Source: Streptomyces sp. ITFR-21
Lineage (GTDB): Bacteria; Actinomycetota; Actinomycetes; Streptomycetales; Streptomycetaceae
Assembly (NCBI RefSeq): GCF_031844685.1
Contig: NZ_CP134605.1
Location: 2,376,001 to 2,440,000 of the forward strand
Direction: 5' to 3'
Length of the DNA: 64,000 bases
Numbering within the stretch: the first letter of the stretch is position 1; the number at the start of each line of letters is the position of its first letter. The notes below the pieces were generated by a model. The model made no database searches, was not told the origin of the DNA, and worked only from the letters and a program-made list of their open reading frames with translations. Below, one piece after another: positions 1 to 8,322 of this stretch. A program made the translations under genes and the position numbers.

Positions 1-1
1 C

Positions 2-64
2 CAGCGCAGCATCATCGACGGTTTCTGGATGGGCATGGCCAAGCGCTCCGTCCAGTTCGGCTGA
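2..64 (+). CDS. C-terminal 20 residues of an unidentified protein
   Basis: An open frame enters from the left edge and stops at TGA 62-64. The visible tail reads roughly SIIDGFWMGMAKRSVQFG. It is too short to assign to a family. The next gene starts 19 bases downstream on the same strand, so the two may be co-transcribed. Codon usage is typical of the window (G or C at most third positions), which supports a real coding end. Confidence 0.55.
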   Translation, partial: QRSIIDGFWMGMAKRSVQFG

Positions 65-83
65 ACAGGAAGACATTCACCTC

Positions 84-716
84 ATGTCACTCATGCTCGT
101 GCGGAAGCGGCGCGTCACGACCGGTGTGGCCGTCCTGGCCGGAACCTTGGCCCTGGCCGCGTGCGGCTCGGGTTCCGACGGCAAGGACGCCGGCGGCCCG
201 ACCGGTGCCAACGGCGCCGACGACAAGCCGGCCACGTCCTCGTCGGTCTCCTGGCCGGCGCCCGCGGACGCTTCGGCTCAGGTTAAGGCCGCGGGGCTGC
301 CGATGCTGGGGCAGGAGGGACAGGTGCTGCACATCCACAGCCACCTGGACGTGTTCGTGGACGGCAAGGCCGTGACGGTACCGGCCGAGATCGGCATCGA
401 CCTCGGCAAGCAGCAGATCAGCCCGCTGCACACGCACGACACCTCGGGCGTGGTGCACATCGAGTCGCCGGTCAAGGCCGACTTCACACTCGGCCAGTTC
501 ATGGCCGAGTGGAACGTGCCGATCAGCAAGGACGCGCTCGGCCCGCTGAAGACCGGCGGCGGCAAGGAACTGGGCCTGTACGTCAACGGCAAGAAGCAGA
601 CGGGCGATCCTGCGGCGGTCACGCTCGGGGCGCACGACGAGATCGCCGTGGTCTACGGCGCCGCAGGCGACAAGGTGACGGTGCCGGGTTCGTACGACTG
701 GCCGGAAGGTCTGTAG
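84..716 (+). CDS. His-rich secreted lipoprotein of unknown function
   Basis: 210 aa. The N-terminus has basic residues, a hydrophobic stretch and a lipobox (LAAC, Cys about residue 27), so the mature protein should be lipid-anchored outside the membrane. After a Gly/Asp/Pro-rich linker, the globular part carries two His clusters (HIHSHLD and LHTHDTSGVVHIES) separated by about 40 residues, then a C-terminal VYG strand region. The clusters suggest metal binding, but no known metalloprotein signature is recognised; similar uncharacterised actinobacterial proteins exist. ATG 84 is preceded by a purine-rich caggaag about 11 bases upstream. An in-frame ATG at 93 is an alternative start. Confidence 0.8.
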   Translation: MSLMLVRKRRVTTGVAVLAGTLALAACGSGSDGKDAGGPTGANGADDKPATSSSVSWPAPADASAQVKAAGLPMLGQEGQVLHIHSHLDVFVDGKAVTVPAEIGIDLGKQQISPLHTHDTSGVVHIESPVKADFTLGQFMAEWNVPISKDALGPLKTGGGKELGLYVNGKKQTGDPAAVTLGAHDEIAVVYGAAGDKVTVPGSYDWPEGL

Positions 717-827
717 ACCGGACCACCGTACGGTCCGCCGGTCGTACATCTGCCTGTACGTCCGGACGCCCGCGACGACGGCGCGTAACCGCTGCCATGG
801 GGTGACGCGTGCTCGTACGGTACGACG

Positions 828-882
828 AACGGCAGGCCCCCACCCCTCCGGGTGATATCCGGAGCGGCGGGGGCCTGCCGTT
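828..882. terminator. Strong bidirectional hairpin
   Basis: Perfect 14-bp inverted repeat: AACGGCAGGCCCCC at 828-841 and its complement at 869-882, with a 27-base loop. It lies between the lipoprotein gene ending at 716 and the exporter gene converging on it from 938. A smaller palindrome centred on CCGTACGG lies at 717-743. There is no T-run, as usual for GC-rich actinomycete terminators. Confidence 0.75.
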
Positions 883-937
883 GCGCGTTACGGGTGACCG
901 TACCGACCGTATGGTCCGATCGGCCGACCGGTGGTCG

Positions 938-2446
938 TCAGTGGGCGATGACCGGCACCGCGAAGTCGTCGACCGACTCGTCGCCCTCGGCGCGCTCCGC
1001 GTGGTTCTGGATCTCGGCGTTGACCAGTACGAACGCCAGGATCGAGGCGATCGTGAGGATGGCCGTGGCCCAGTAGATGGCGACCGAGTAGCCGTGGACG
1101 GCGGACTCGTTGACGAGCAGCTGGTTCTTCAGGTCGCCCGCGTTCTTGGCGTGGTCCTTGATCCAGGAGGCGGTGGCGCTGGCGGCAAGGGTGTTCAGCA
1201 GGGCGGTACCGATGGAGCCGCCGACCTGCTGCGAGGTGTTGACCATCGCGGAGGCGACACCGGCGTCCTCAGGCCGCACGCCGTGCGTGGCCAGGCTCAT
1301 CGCCGGCATGAACGCCGTGCCCATGCCGAGACCCATCAGGACCAGGCCCGGCAGCAGGACCGCTGCGTAGCTGGAGTCCACCTTGATCTGGGCCAGGATG
1401 CCCATGCCGATCGCGGCGAGCAGGAAGCCCGGCGCCATCAGCAGCCGCGGGCGGACCCGCAGCATCAGCCGGGTGCCGATCTGCGTGGAGCCGACGATCA
1501 TGCCGCCGACCATCGGCAGGAAGGCGACGCCCGACTTCAGCGCCGAGTAGCCCATGACCGTCTGCAGGTAGTAGGTCAGGAACAGGAACAGGCCGAACAT
1601 GCCGATGATGGCCAGACCCAGCGACAGGTAGACGCCGCCCCGGTTGCGCTCGGTGATGACGCGCAGCGGCAGCAGCGGGGCCTTGACCTTGCTCTCGACG
1701 AGCGCGAACGCCGCCAGCAGCAGTACCGAGGCGACGAAGAGGCCGATGGTCACACCGGCCCCCCAGCCGTCGGACTCGGCGCGGCTGAAGCCGTAGACGA
1801 GGGAGACCAGGCCCCCGCTGGCGAGGACCACGCCGGGGACGTCGAGACGGTTGCGGTTGCGGCCCTGGGCGGGCTCGTTGACGAACGCGACCGCGCCGAT
1901 GACGGCAGCGACGGCAAAGGCGATGTTGACGAAGAGGGCCCAGCGCCAGTTCAGGTACTCGGTGAGGACACCGCCGAGGATCAGGCCGACGGCGGCGCCG
2001 GCGCCGGCGATGGCGCCGTAGATGCCGAACGCCTTGGCGCGTTCCTTGGCGTCGGTGAACATCACCGCGAGCAGCGACAGCGCGGCGGGCGCGAGCAGGG
2101 CGCCGAAGAGGCCCTGGAGGGCGCGGGCGCCGAGCAGCATGGAGGTGTTGACGGCCGCGCCGCCGATCGCGGAGGCCGCCGCGAAGCCGAGCAGGCCGAC
2201 GATGAAGGTGTTCTTGCGTCCCCACAGGTCGGCGACGCGGCCGCCGAAGAGCAGCAGGCCGCCGAAGGCCAGGGTGTAGGCGGTGACGACCCACTGGCGG
2301 TTGCCGTCGGAAATGCCGAGGTCTGCTTGCGCGGACGGCAGTGCGATGTTCACCACGGTGGCGTCGAGTACGACCATCAGCTGGGCGATCGCGATGAATA
2401 TGAGCGCTGTCCAGCGCTTCGGGTCGGGCTGGAGCGTTTCAGGCAT
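938..2446 (-). CDS. MFS drug exporter, DHA2 family
   Basis: 502 aa, many hydrophobic segments, consistent with the 14-TM DHA2/EmrB-QacA exporters, which move drugs out using the proton gradient. Diagnostic motifs: LDATVVNIALPSAQ in TM1, a motif-A-like GGRVADLWGRK loop, and MVNTSQQVGGSIGTALLNTLA near TM13. ATG 2446 gives the family-typical start MPETLQPD; the Shine-Dalgarno is weak and a GTG at 2458 is possible. It lies downstream of a TetR gene on the same strand, suggesting regulator-controlled efflux. It is clearly paralogous to the exporter at 5046-6581, sharing these motifs and the C-terminal layout. Confidence 0.88.
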   Translation of the reverse strand: MPETLQPDPKRWTALIFIAIAQLMVVLDATVVNIALPSAQADLGISDGNRQWVVTAYTLAFGGLLLFGGRVADLWGRKNTFIVGLLGFAAASAIGGAAVNTSMLLGARALQGLFGALLAPAALSLLAVMFTDAKERAKAFGIYGAIAGAGAAVGLILGGVLTEYLNWRWALFVNIAFAVAAVIGAVAFVNEPAQGRNRNRLDVPGVVLASGGLVSLVYGFSRAESDGWGAGVTIGLFVASVLLLAAFALVESKVKAPLLPLRVITERNRGGVYLSLGLAIIGMFGLFLFLTYYLQTVMGYSALKSGVAFLPMVGGMIVGSTQIGTRLMLRVRPRLLMAPGFLLAAIGMGILAQIKVDSSYAAVLLPGLVLMGLGMGTAFMPAMSLATHGVRPEDAGVASAMVNTSQQVGGSIGTALLNTLAASATASWIKDHAKNAGDLKNQLLVNESAVHGYSVAIYWATAILTIASILAFVLVNAEIQNHAERAEGDESVDDFAVPVIAH

Positions 2447-2744
2447 GGCTGGTCTCACTAAGTGGGTTGCGGAGTGACAGGACGTGGGGACGTGTGTCAG
2501 CTGTTCCGGCCGTGATCGGGGCCCCGGATCGGCGCCGGATGGTCGGGCGAACGAGCGGTCTGCTCTGACGTCGGTCGCTTGTCGGTGACGCGGGTCGGTC
2601 GGTTGTCGCATCGGTCACGGCGCGGTGTTCGGCGGGTTCCGCGACCTTGTCGGTTCATCGGCCTGGTGAGCCGCACCGGCCTCGCAGGTCTGGCGCAGGG
2701 GACGATCTCGCCAACGCTATAACCGCACTCGTATGACTTGCGAA
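2447..2744. other. Intergenic region upstream of the exporter
   Basis: About 300 bases between the tetR stop and the exporter start, no plausible gene. The 2715-2760 part is locally AT-richer than its surroundings and is the likely exporter promoter, possibly with the TetR site. I could not identify a convincing palindrome. Confidence 0.4.
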
Positions 2745-3404
2745 CTATTTGTTGCAGCCTTGCAGATCCTCCAGGGTCGCCGCGGTCCCCACGAGCTCGG
2801 ATTGCGCCGGCGCGCGCAGTCCGTCGAGGAAGAGTTGGAGGTGCCGGTGGGCGAAGCGGTCGAAGCCGACGCAGCCGGTGCCCGGGAGCGGCCGGGTGAG
2901 CTGCGTCAGTGCGACCATCAGGTCTCCGACGGCTATGTCGCCGCGGAGCTGGCCGGCGCACTGGGCCCGGTCCATGATCGCGGTGATCGACCGGTCCAGG
3001 CGCTCGACCTGCTCGGCGACCTGGGGGTCCTGGCAGTTGAAGGCGTCGGAGACCATGGGGCACAGGGCGCCGATCCGTTCCTCGGCCGCTTCGAAGACGA
3101 ATCGGTGGAGTGCGGAGAAGGCGTCGGGTTCCTCGGCGAGGGCGTCTTCCGCACGCTGGGCGGTGCGGGCCATCACCGAGAGGGCGACCTGGCGGATCAG
3201 TTCGCTCCGGTCGGCGAAGTGGCGGTAGAGGGTGGCGTTGCCGACGCCCGCCCGGCGGGCCACTTCGTCAAGCGGCACGTCGGGGCCGAATTCCACGATC
3301 GCCTGGCGGGCGGCGCTGACGATCCGCTCGCGGTTGCGGGTGGCGTCCGCGCGCAGCCGTGCCGTGCGGGGCCTGACGGCGGTGTCGGTGTCCAGCGTGG
3401 TCAC
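2745..3404 (-). CDS. TetR family transcriptional regulator
   Basis: 219 aa. The N-terminal HTH spans about residues 28-75 (NRERIVSAARQAI ... VPLDEVARRAGVGNATLYRHFADRSELI), followed by an all-helical ligand-binding domain. The start is GTG 3404 with AAAGGAG about 6 bases upstream. The downstream same-strand neighbour is a DHA2 exporter, the classic repressor/exporter arrangement, so the ligand is probably an exported toxic compound. The divergent neighbour is a MarR gene; the 180-base spacer contains a CGGGGATCCGATCCCCG repeat that could be its operator. Confidence 0.88.
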   Translation of the reverse strand: MTTLDTDTAVRPRTARLRADATRNRERIVSAARQAIVEFGPDVPLDEVARRAGVGNATLYRHFADRSELIRQVALSVMARTAQRAEDALAEEPDAFSALHRFVFEAAEERIGALCPMVSDAFNCQDPQVAEQVERLDRSITAIMDRAQCAGQLRGDIAVGDLMVALTQLTRPLPGTGCVGFDRFAHRHLQLFLDGLRAPAQSELVGTAATLEDLQGCNK

Positions 3405-3484
3405 GGCGGGCTCCTTTCGCGGTCGGTCGGTGCTGTCCGGGCCGAAACGGAAAACAACTCCCCGCTTGCGGTCATCAGATCAAA

Positions 3485-3501
3485 CGGGGATCCGATCCCC
3501 G
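3485..3501. promoter_or_regulatory. Candidate TetR operator
   Basis: Inverted repeat CGGGGAT-CCG-ATCCCCG, with 7-bp arms and a 3-bp spacer. It sits between the divergent tetR and marR genes, about 80 bases upstream of the tetR start. Position and symmetry fit a TetR site; assignment is inference. Confidence 0.4.
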
Positions 3502-3553
3502 GATATTTCAGGGATGGCTTGTGACTCCCGTCACAGCATTCACGTGTTTTTTA

Positions 3554-3588
3554 TTGAACATTCAATGAGTACCCGTACTATGAACGGC
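3554..3588 (+). promoter_or_regulatory. marR promoter with overlapping MarR-type palindrome
   Basis: A -35 hexamer TTGAAC (3554-3559) and a -10 hexamer TACTAT (3576-3581) are separated by 16 bases, an unusually good sigma70-type match for this GC-rich DNA. Transcription would start about 3588-3589, at the ATG. The -35 lies inside TTGAA-CA-TTCAA (3554-3565), a MarR-like palindrome, so autorepression by occluding RNA polymerase is likely. The complement-strand site upstream of the flavin operon at 10065-10076 matches it at 11 of 12 bases. Confidence 0.6.
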
Positions 3589-4065
3589 ATGCGATGGCTG
3601 ACTGAAGACGAGCAGGCGTCGTGGCGTGCGTTCCTGCACGCCACGACGCTGCTTGACGACCACCTCGACCGTCAGCTGCAACGCGACGCGGGCATTCCTC
3701 ACATGTATTACGCACTGCTCAGCACACTGTCTGAGACGCCGGGACGCCGGATGAGGATGACCGAACTCGCCGAGCAGACCAAGATCACCCGTTCACGCCT
3801 CTCGCACGCCGTCACCCGTCTGGAGGGCAACGGCTGGCTGCGCCGGGAGAGCTGCCCGACCGACCGGCGCGGCCAGGTGTGCGTGCTGACCGACGCGGGT
3901 TACGAGGAACTGGTGCGTACCGCGCCCGGCCACGTGACGGCGGTACGGACGGCGATCTTCGACCGGCTCACGGCCGAGCAGACCGCGCGGCTCGGTGAGA
4001 TCTCCCGGATCATCGCCGAGGGCCTGCACCAGCCGGAGGACGCGGACCTGCCGTGGCTGCGCTGA
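3589..4065 (+). CDS. MarR family regulator (probably leaderless mRNA)
   Basis: 158 aa, usual MarR length. The winged helix occupies roughly residues 45-115, with the recognition region around TELAEQTKITRSRLSHAVTRLE and the wing in RRESCPTDRRGQVCVLTD. ATG 3589 is preferred over in-frame ATG 3565 and ATG 3580: it starts the family-typical MRWLTEDEQ, and the promoter predicts transcription starting essentially at this ATG, with no Shine-Dalgarno needed. The gene is divergent from tetR. A near-identical palindrome upstream of the LLM/FMN-reductase operon suggests that operon is a second target. Confidence 0.85.
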   Translation: MRWLTEDEQASWRAFLHATTLLDDHLDRQLQRDAGIPHMYYALLSTLSETPGRRMRMTELAEQTKITRSRLSHAVTRLEGNGWLRRESCPTDRRGQVCVLTDAGYEELVRTAPGHVTAVRTAIFDRLTAEQTARLGEISRIIAEGLHQPEDADLPWLR

Positions 4066-4115
4066 GTCCTCGCCCGGAGGACGCCGGCCCCGGCAGCGCC
4101 GGGCCGCCCGAGGGG

Positions 4116-4940
4116 TCATCGGCGGCCGGACCGGGCCAGCCAGCGGCCCTCGTGCCGGCTGACCTCGATGGGCCTGCCGAAGCATTCGGTCATACGATCG
4201 CCGGTCAGGACGTCGGCCACCGGCCCGGCGGTGAGCACCCGGCCCTCCTTGAGCAGCATGACGTGGCCGACCGCGGGTGACAGCTCCTCCAGGTGATGGG
4301 TGACGGTGACGGTGGCCAGCCCCGTACGGGTGACCGCGAGGCGGTGCATGGCGTCGATCAGATCTTCACGCGACGGAAGGTCGAGGGCGTTGAACGGTTC
4401 GTCGAGCAGCAAGAGCGACGGATCGGCCATCAGGGCCCGCGCGAGCAGGATCCGGGCCCGCTGGCCCCCGGAGCACACGCCGTAGGGGCGGTCGGCCAGT
4501 TCCTTGATCTCCAACTCGTCGAGCAGCGCGTGGGCCCGGTCCCGTACCTCGGAGTCGTACCTCCGCCACAGCGGTTGCACGGTGCCGGTATGACCGGTCA
4601 GTACGACCGTATGTGCGGCGGCGTCCTGCGGGACCTTCTGTGCGGAGGACACCAGGCCGATGCGGACGCGCAGTTCGCGCATGTCGACGTGACCCAGGCG
4701 GTGGCCGAGCACCTCGACCGTGCCGGTGGTGGGGTGCATCAGCGCGCCGATGAGCCGAAGTACGGTCGTCTTACCGGCGCCGTTGGCGCCGAGCAGCGCC
4801 CAGTGCTCTCCGGAGCGAACCGTCCAGCTGACGTCGTCGAGGATGACCTGGCCGGTAGTGTGACGCCGTACGCCGGCCGCCTCGAGCGCCGCGACGACCT
4901 GCGGCGCGCCGTACGCGGCGGCTGTCCCGTTGGCTGTCAT
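4116..4940 (-). CDS. ABC transporter ATP-binding protein, stand-alone
   Basis: 274 aa with one nucleotide-binding domain. Walker A GANGAGKTT is at about residues 51-59, the signature is CSGGQRARI (Cys replaces the usual first Leu), Walker B is LLLLDEP, and the switch His is in VTHH. No permease or binding-protein gene is adjacent, so its partner, if any, is elsewhere. The closest general type is the ModF/YlmA-like cytosolic ATPases. ATG 4940 has no clear Shine-Dalgarno; a possible -10 TACCGT six bases upstream hints at a leaderless mRNA. It is convergent with marR across a 50-base gap. Confidence 0.85.
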   Translation of the reverse strand: MTANGTAAAYGAPQVVAALEAAGVRRHTTGQVILDDVSWTVRSGEHWALLGANGAGKTTVLRLIGALMHPTTGTVEVLGHRLGHVDMRELRVRIGLVSSAQKVPQDAAAHTVVLTGHTGTVQPLWRRYDSEVRDRAHALLDELEIKELADRPYGVCSGGQRARILLARALMADPSLLLLDEPFNALDLPSREDLIDAMHRLAVTRTGLATVTVTHHLEELSPAVGHVMLLKEGRVLTAGPVADVLTGDRMTECFGRPIEVSRHEGRWLARSGRR

Positions 4941-5045
4941 ACGGGGACGGTAGCTGTATCGGCCACTTTGTCGTGGGGGCGTTCCGCGATGTGGAAGGGC
5001 CGTCGGGCGCCCAAGGACGTCTGCCGACCGTCCGGCCCGCTCGCG

Positions 5046-6581
5046 TCACACGGGAGCGGAGGCCGGCTCGGCGTTGGGGTCGCTGGACAGGCTTCTCGGC
5101 ACACCGCGGCGGTACAGCAGCAGGGTGATCACGGCGCCGGCGGCGAAGAACGCCGCGGACCACCAGTAGGCGACCATGTAGCTGTGCAGCTGCGCCTTGC
5201 CGGCGACCGCGGCAGTGGGGCGCCTGCCGACCAGGTAGCGGGCGGCGGCGCTGGTTGCCAGGGTGTTGAGCAGCGACGTTCCGATGGAGCCGCCGACCTG
5301 CTGCGAGGTGTTCACCATTGCGGAGGCCACACCGGCGTCGTAGTTCTTCACGCCGGCCGTGGCGAGGTTCATACCGGTGGCGAAGATCATGCCGAGGCCC
5401 AGGCCCATAAGGAGCAGGGGTGGCAGTACGTGGGCGCCGTAGGTGCTGCTGGCGTCCAGGGAGGTCAGCCAGGCCATCGCGCCGCCGGAGAACAGCATGC
5501 CGGTGGGCACGATCGGTTTCGCGCCGATACGCGGTACGAGCATGTTAGTCGTGACCACCGATGTGATCATGATGACGACGACCATCGGCAGGAAGGCGAC
5601 GCCGGTCTTCACCGGTGAGTACAGCAAGGTGCGCTGCAGGTAGTAGGTCAAGAAGAGAAACACACCGAACATGCCGGCGCCCGAGATGAACATCGCAAGA
5701 TACGACGCACCACGGTCGCGGTCGGCCACCACCCGCAGCGGCAGCAAAGGATGCTCGGCGCGCCCCTGCCACCAGACGAACGCGGCGAGCAGGACACCGC
5801 CGGCCGCCAGGAAGCCCCAGGTGCTGGGGGCGCTCCAGCCGTGGCGCTGGGCGTTGGAGAAGCCGAAGACGATACAGAACAGGCCGCCGGAGACGACGAC
5901 CGTGCCGGGGATGTCCAGGGCCGGCCGGTCCGGCGACACGCCGGAGCTGAGAAAGCGCGAACCACCCGCGAAGGCGATGAGCGCGAAGAGCAGGTTGACG
6001 TACAGACACCAGCGCCAGTCGAGGTATTCGGTGAGCAGCCCGCCGAGCAGCAGCCCGAACGCGCCGCCGGCGCCCGCGATGGCGCCGTAGATGCCAAACG
6101 CCTTCGCGCGCTCCTTGGGGTCGCTGAACGTCGTCGTCAGCAACGACAGCGCGGCCGGGGCCAGGAGCGCGCCGAACGTGCCCTGCAGGGCCCGGGCGGC
6201 CACCAGGACCTCGAAACTGGGCGCCCCGCCGCCGATGGCGGAGGCCACCGCGAAGCCGATCAGGCCGATCAGGAAGGTCCGCTTGCGGCCGATCAGGTCG
6301 GCCAGCCGGCCGCCCAGCAGCAGCAGCGAGCCGAACGCGAGGGCGTAGGCGGTGACGATCCACTGCCGGTTGCCGTTGGAGAAGCCGAGGGCCTGCTGGG
6401 CGGACGGCAGTGCGATGTTCACGATGGTCGCGTCCAGTACGACCATCAGCTGGGCGAGTGCGACCACGCACAGGACCCACCACCGGTGGGCTGGGGCGGC
6501 GGCGCCCGGGGGGCGGGGTGTGTGTGGTCCGCCCTCAGGGCCGGACGGGTCCGTGGAGCTGTCCTGGCTGCTACGGGCCAT
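5046..6581 (-). CDS. MFS drug exporter, DHA2 family (paralogue of 938-2446)
   Basis: 511 aa, multi-spanning. It carries the same diagnostic blocks as the first exporter: LDATIVNIALPSAQQ, GGRLADLIGRK and MVNTSQQVGGSIGTSLLNTLA. ATG 6581 is preceded by a good Shine-Dalgarno GAGGAG about 10 bases upstream. The two genes lie about 2.6 kb apart on the same strand, pointing to an ancient duplication with later divergence of substrate or control. No regulator gene is directly adjacent; an inverted repeat at 6620-6636 may be an operator. Confidence 0.88.
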   Translation of the reverse strand: MARSSQDSSTDPSGPEGGPHTPRPPGAAAPAHRWWVLCVVALAQLMVVLDATIVNIALPSAQQALGFSNGNRQWIVTAYALAFGSLLLLGGRLADLIGRKRTFLIGLIGFAVASAIGGGAPSFEVLVAARALQGTFGALLAPAALSLLTTTFSDPKERAKAFGIYGAIAGAGGAFGLLLGGLLTEYLDWRWCLYVNLLFALIAFAGGSRFLSSGVSPDRPALDIPGTVVVSGGLFCIVFGFSNAQRHGWSAPSTWGFLAAGGVLLAAFVWWQGRAEHPLLPLRVVADRDRGASYLAMFISGAGMFGVFLFLTYYLQRTLLYSPVKTGVAFLPMVVVIMITSVVTTNMLVPRIGAKPIVPTGMLFSGGAMAWLTSLDASSTYGAHVLPPLLLMGLGLGMIFATGMNLATAGVKNYDAGVASAMVNTSQQVGGSIGTSLLNTLATSAAARYLVGRRPTAAVAGKAQLHSYMVAYWWSAAFFAAGAVITLLLYRRGVPRSLSSDPNAEPASAPV

Positions 6582-6619
6582 GTCCTGGGTCTCCTCAGCG
6601 CGTCAGCACGTCTCCGGTT

Positions 6620-6636
6620 CTCCACGCTAGGTGGAG
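6620..6636. promoter_or_regulatory. Inverted repeat upstream of second exporter
   Basis: CTCCAC-GCTAG-GTGGAG, 6-bp arms and 5-bp spacer, about 40-55 bases upstream of the exporter ATG. A TAGCGT -10-like hexamer on the minus strand lies inside it, so a bound repressor could block transcription. Inference only. Confidence 0.4.
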
Positions 6637-6926
6637 CCCTGCCGCCTCGCCACGCGGGCGGCGGGCGCGGTGGCCGCCGCGTGGCGGAGGCCGGTCCGAG
6701 GCCAACGGCTCCGGACGGGCCCCTATAGGCGCGGCCGGGCAGCGGTGACCCCGGGGCGTCCGCATCGCCCGCCAGTTCCGGCGCCAGCGCCGGTATGCCT
6801 GTAGACCGATACGACCGCATGGTCACCCGGGTGCGTCCGTACGCAGTAGCTCCGTGTGCGGGCCGATCCCCGGCGCCGTTTTCTGTTCACCACAGGGCGG
6901 ACCGCTGGAGGAGGGGGGACACACGT

Positions 6927-8167
6927 ATGGCGACGAGTGCGGGCGGCGCGGATCCCGGCTCGGGCCGGGCCGGCGACGGCGAGCGCGCGAAACCGGCCGA
7001 TCCGGGGCGTCGTCCCGGTCCGCGTCGGCGGTGGCGTGCGGCGCTGTCCGTGCTGCTGATCACACTGGCCGCCGTGCTGGCGCCGCTCAGCGTGGCCGCC
7101 GTCTGGATCGCGGACGTCATGGGCCGACACCGACCGCTACGTGTCGACGGTCGCGCCGCTCGCCTCCCGGCCGGATGTGCGGGCGGCGGTCACCGGCGGG
7201 GTGACGGACGCCATCATGTCCGAGGTCGACCTGGACGCCCTGCTCGCAGGTGTCGCGCCGAACCACCGCGCTGATCTGGAGGCGGTGCTCGGCGCCTTGG
7301 GCGGGCCGATCACCGGCGGCGTCAAGGACTTCGTCCACGGGACGGTGGTGGGCTTCGTGGCCGGTGACGCGTTCCTCGCCATCTGGACGCAGCTCAACCG
7401 CCAGGCGCACGCCGCCGTGGTCGGGGCGCTGACCGGCGACCAGGGCCACGTCGTTCGGCTGCGGGGTGACGCCGTGGTGCTCGATCTCACGCCGGTCGTC
7501 GCGCAGGTCGAACAGCGGCTGGTGGCTCGCGGTCTGACCGCCGCATCGCGCATTCCGCCGGTGCACGCGGACTTCACCCTGGTGCGGTCGCAGGACGTAA
7601 GGAAGGCCAGGGCGTGGTTCCGGGCGCTGCGGGTCGCCGGGAACTGGCTGCCGGCCGTCACCGTGGTCCTGGCCGCGGCGGGGAGTGCCGGCGGCCGGGC
7701 GACGGCGGCGGGCGCTGGCAGGCGCGGCGCTGGGCGTCGCGGCGGGTGCCGCCGTGCTCGGGATCGGGTTGGCGCTGTTCCGGGCCGTATATGTCGATGA
7801 TGGGCCCGGGAACACGGACGAGCGGGCAGCGGGTGCCGTCTGTGACCAGGTCGTACGATTTCTGTGGGCGACCATACGAGTGGTGATCACACTCGGCGTC
7901 GTCGTGGCGGTGGGTGCCTGGCTGAGCGGGCCCGGGCGGTGGGCGGGGCGGGTCCGGGAGATGTGGGAGTCGGTGATCGCCGCGGTGCGGGAGGGGACAG
8001 GGGTCACCTCGACCGGGTCGGTCGGACGGTGGGTGCACCGCTGTCGGCGGGCGCTGCGATGGGGTGCGGTGCTGGTGGCGGCCGTCGTGCTGGTGCTGTG
8101 GTCTTATCCGACCGGTTGGGTCGTCTTCTGGATCGCGGTGGTGGCCGTGCGGCGCTGGGCGTCGTGA
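6927..8167 (+). pseudogene. Integral membrane protein split by two frameshifts
   Basis: Start ATG 6927, with GGAGGAGGGG just upstream. The product has a basic N-terminus, TM1 (LLITLAAVLAPLSVAAVWI), an extracytoplasmic region beginning DTDRYVSTVAPLA, and three or four C-terminal TMs ending FWIAVVAVRRWAS. The frame moves by one base twice. Removing one G from GGG at 7121-7123 restores VMADTDRYVST, and removing one G from GGGG at 7680-7683 restores AAAGVPAAGRRRRALAGAAL. Both fixes are in G homopolymers, so sequencing error and true pseudogenisation are equally possible. The full protein would be about 412 aa, an uncharacterised actinomycete membrane family. Confidence 0.75.
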
Positions 8168-8203
8168 GGTTCGTGGACGACCGGCGTCACTCGGCGGGGA
8201 GAG

Positions 8204-8224
8204 GGTGATGATGCGATCATCACC
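8204..8224. repeat. Perfect 21-base palindrome
   Basis: GGTGATGAT-GCG-ATCATCACC with 9-bp perfect arms. It lies downstream of the broken membrane protein gene and before the convergent FMN reductase gene. It could be an operator or a small hairpin; the lower GC of the arms makes it stand out. Confidence 0.5.
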
Positions 8225-8283
8225 GCCGCGTACATCACCCTCCCGGGCGCATCGCCCTCCCAGGTGAGTCACCCGTTCGAAGA

Positions 8284-8316
8284 CGCGCCCCCGGTGCTCG
8301 GTCACCCGGGGGCGCG
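8284..8316. terminator. Bidirectional terminator hairpin
   Basis: CGCGCCCCCGG at 8284-8294 pairs with CCGGGGGCGCG at 8306-8316, an 11-bp perfect stem and 11-base loop, between convergent genes ending at 8167 and 8323. Confidence 0.75.
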
Positions 8317-8322
8317 CGCGGG

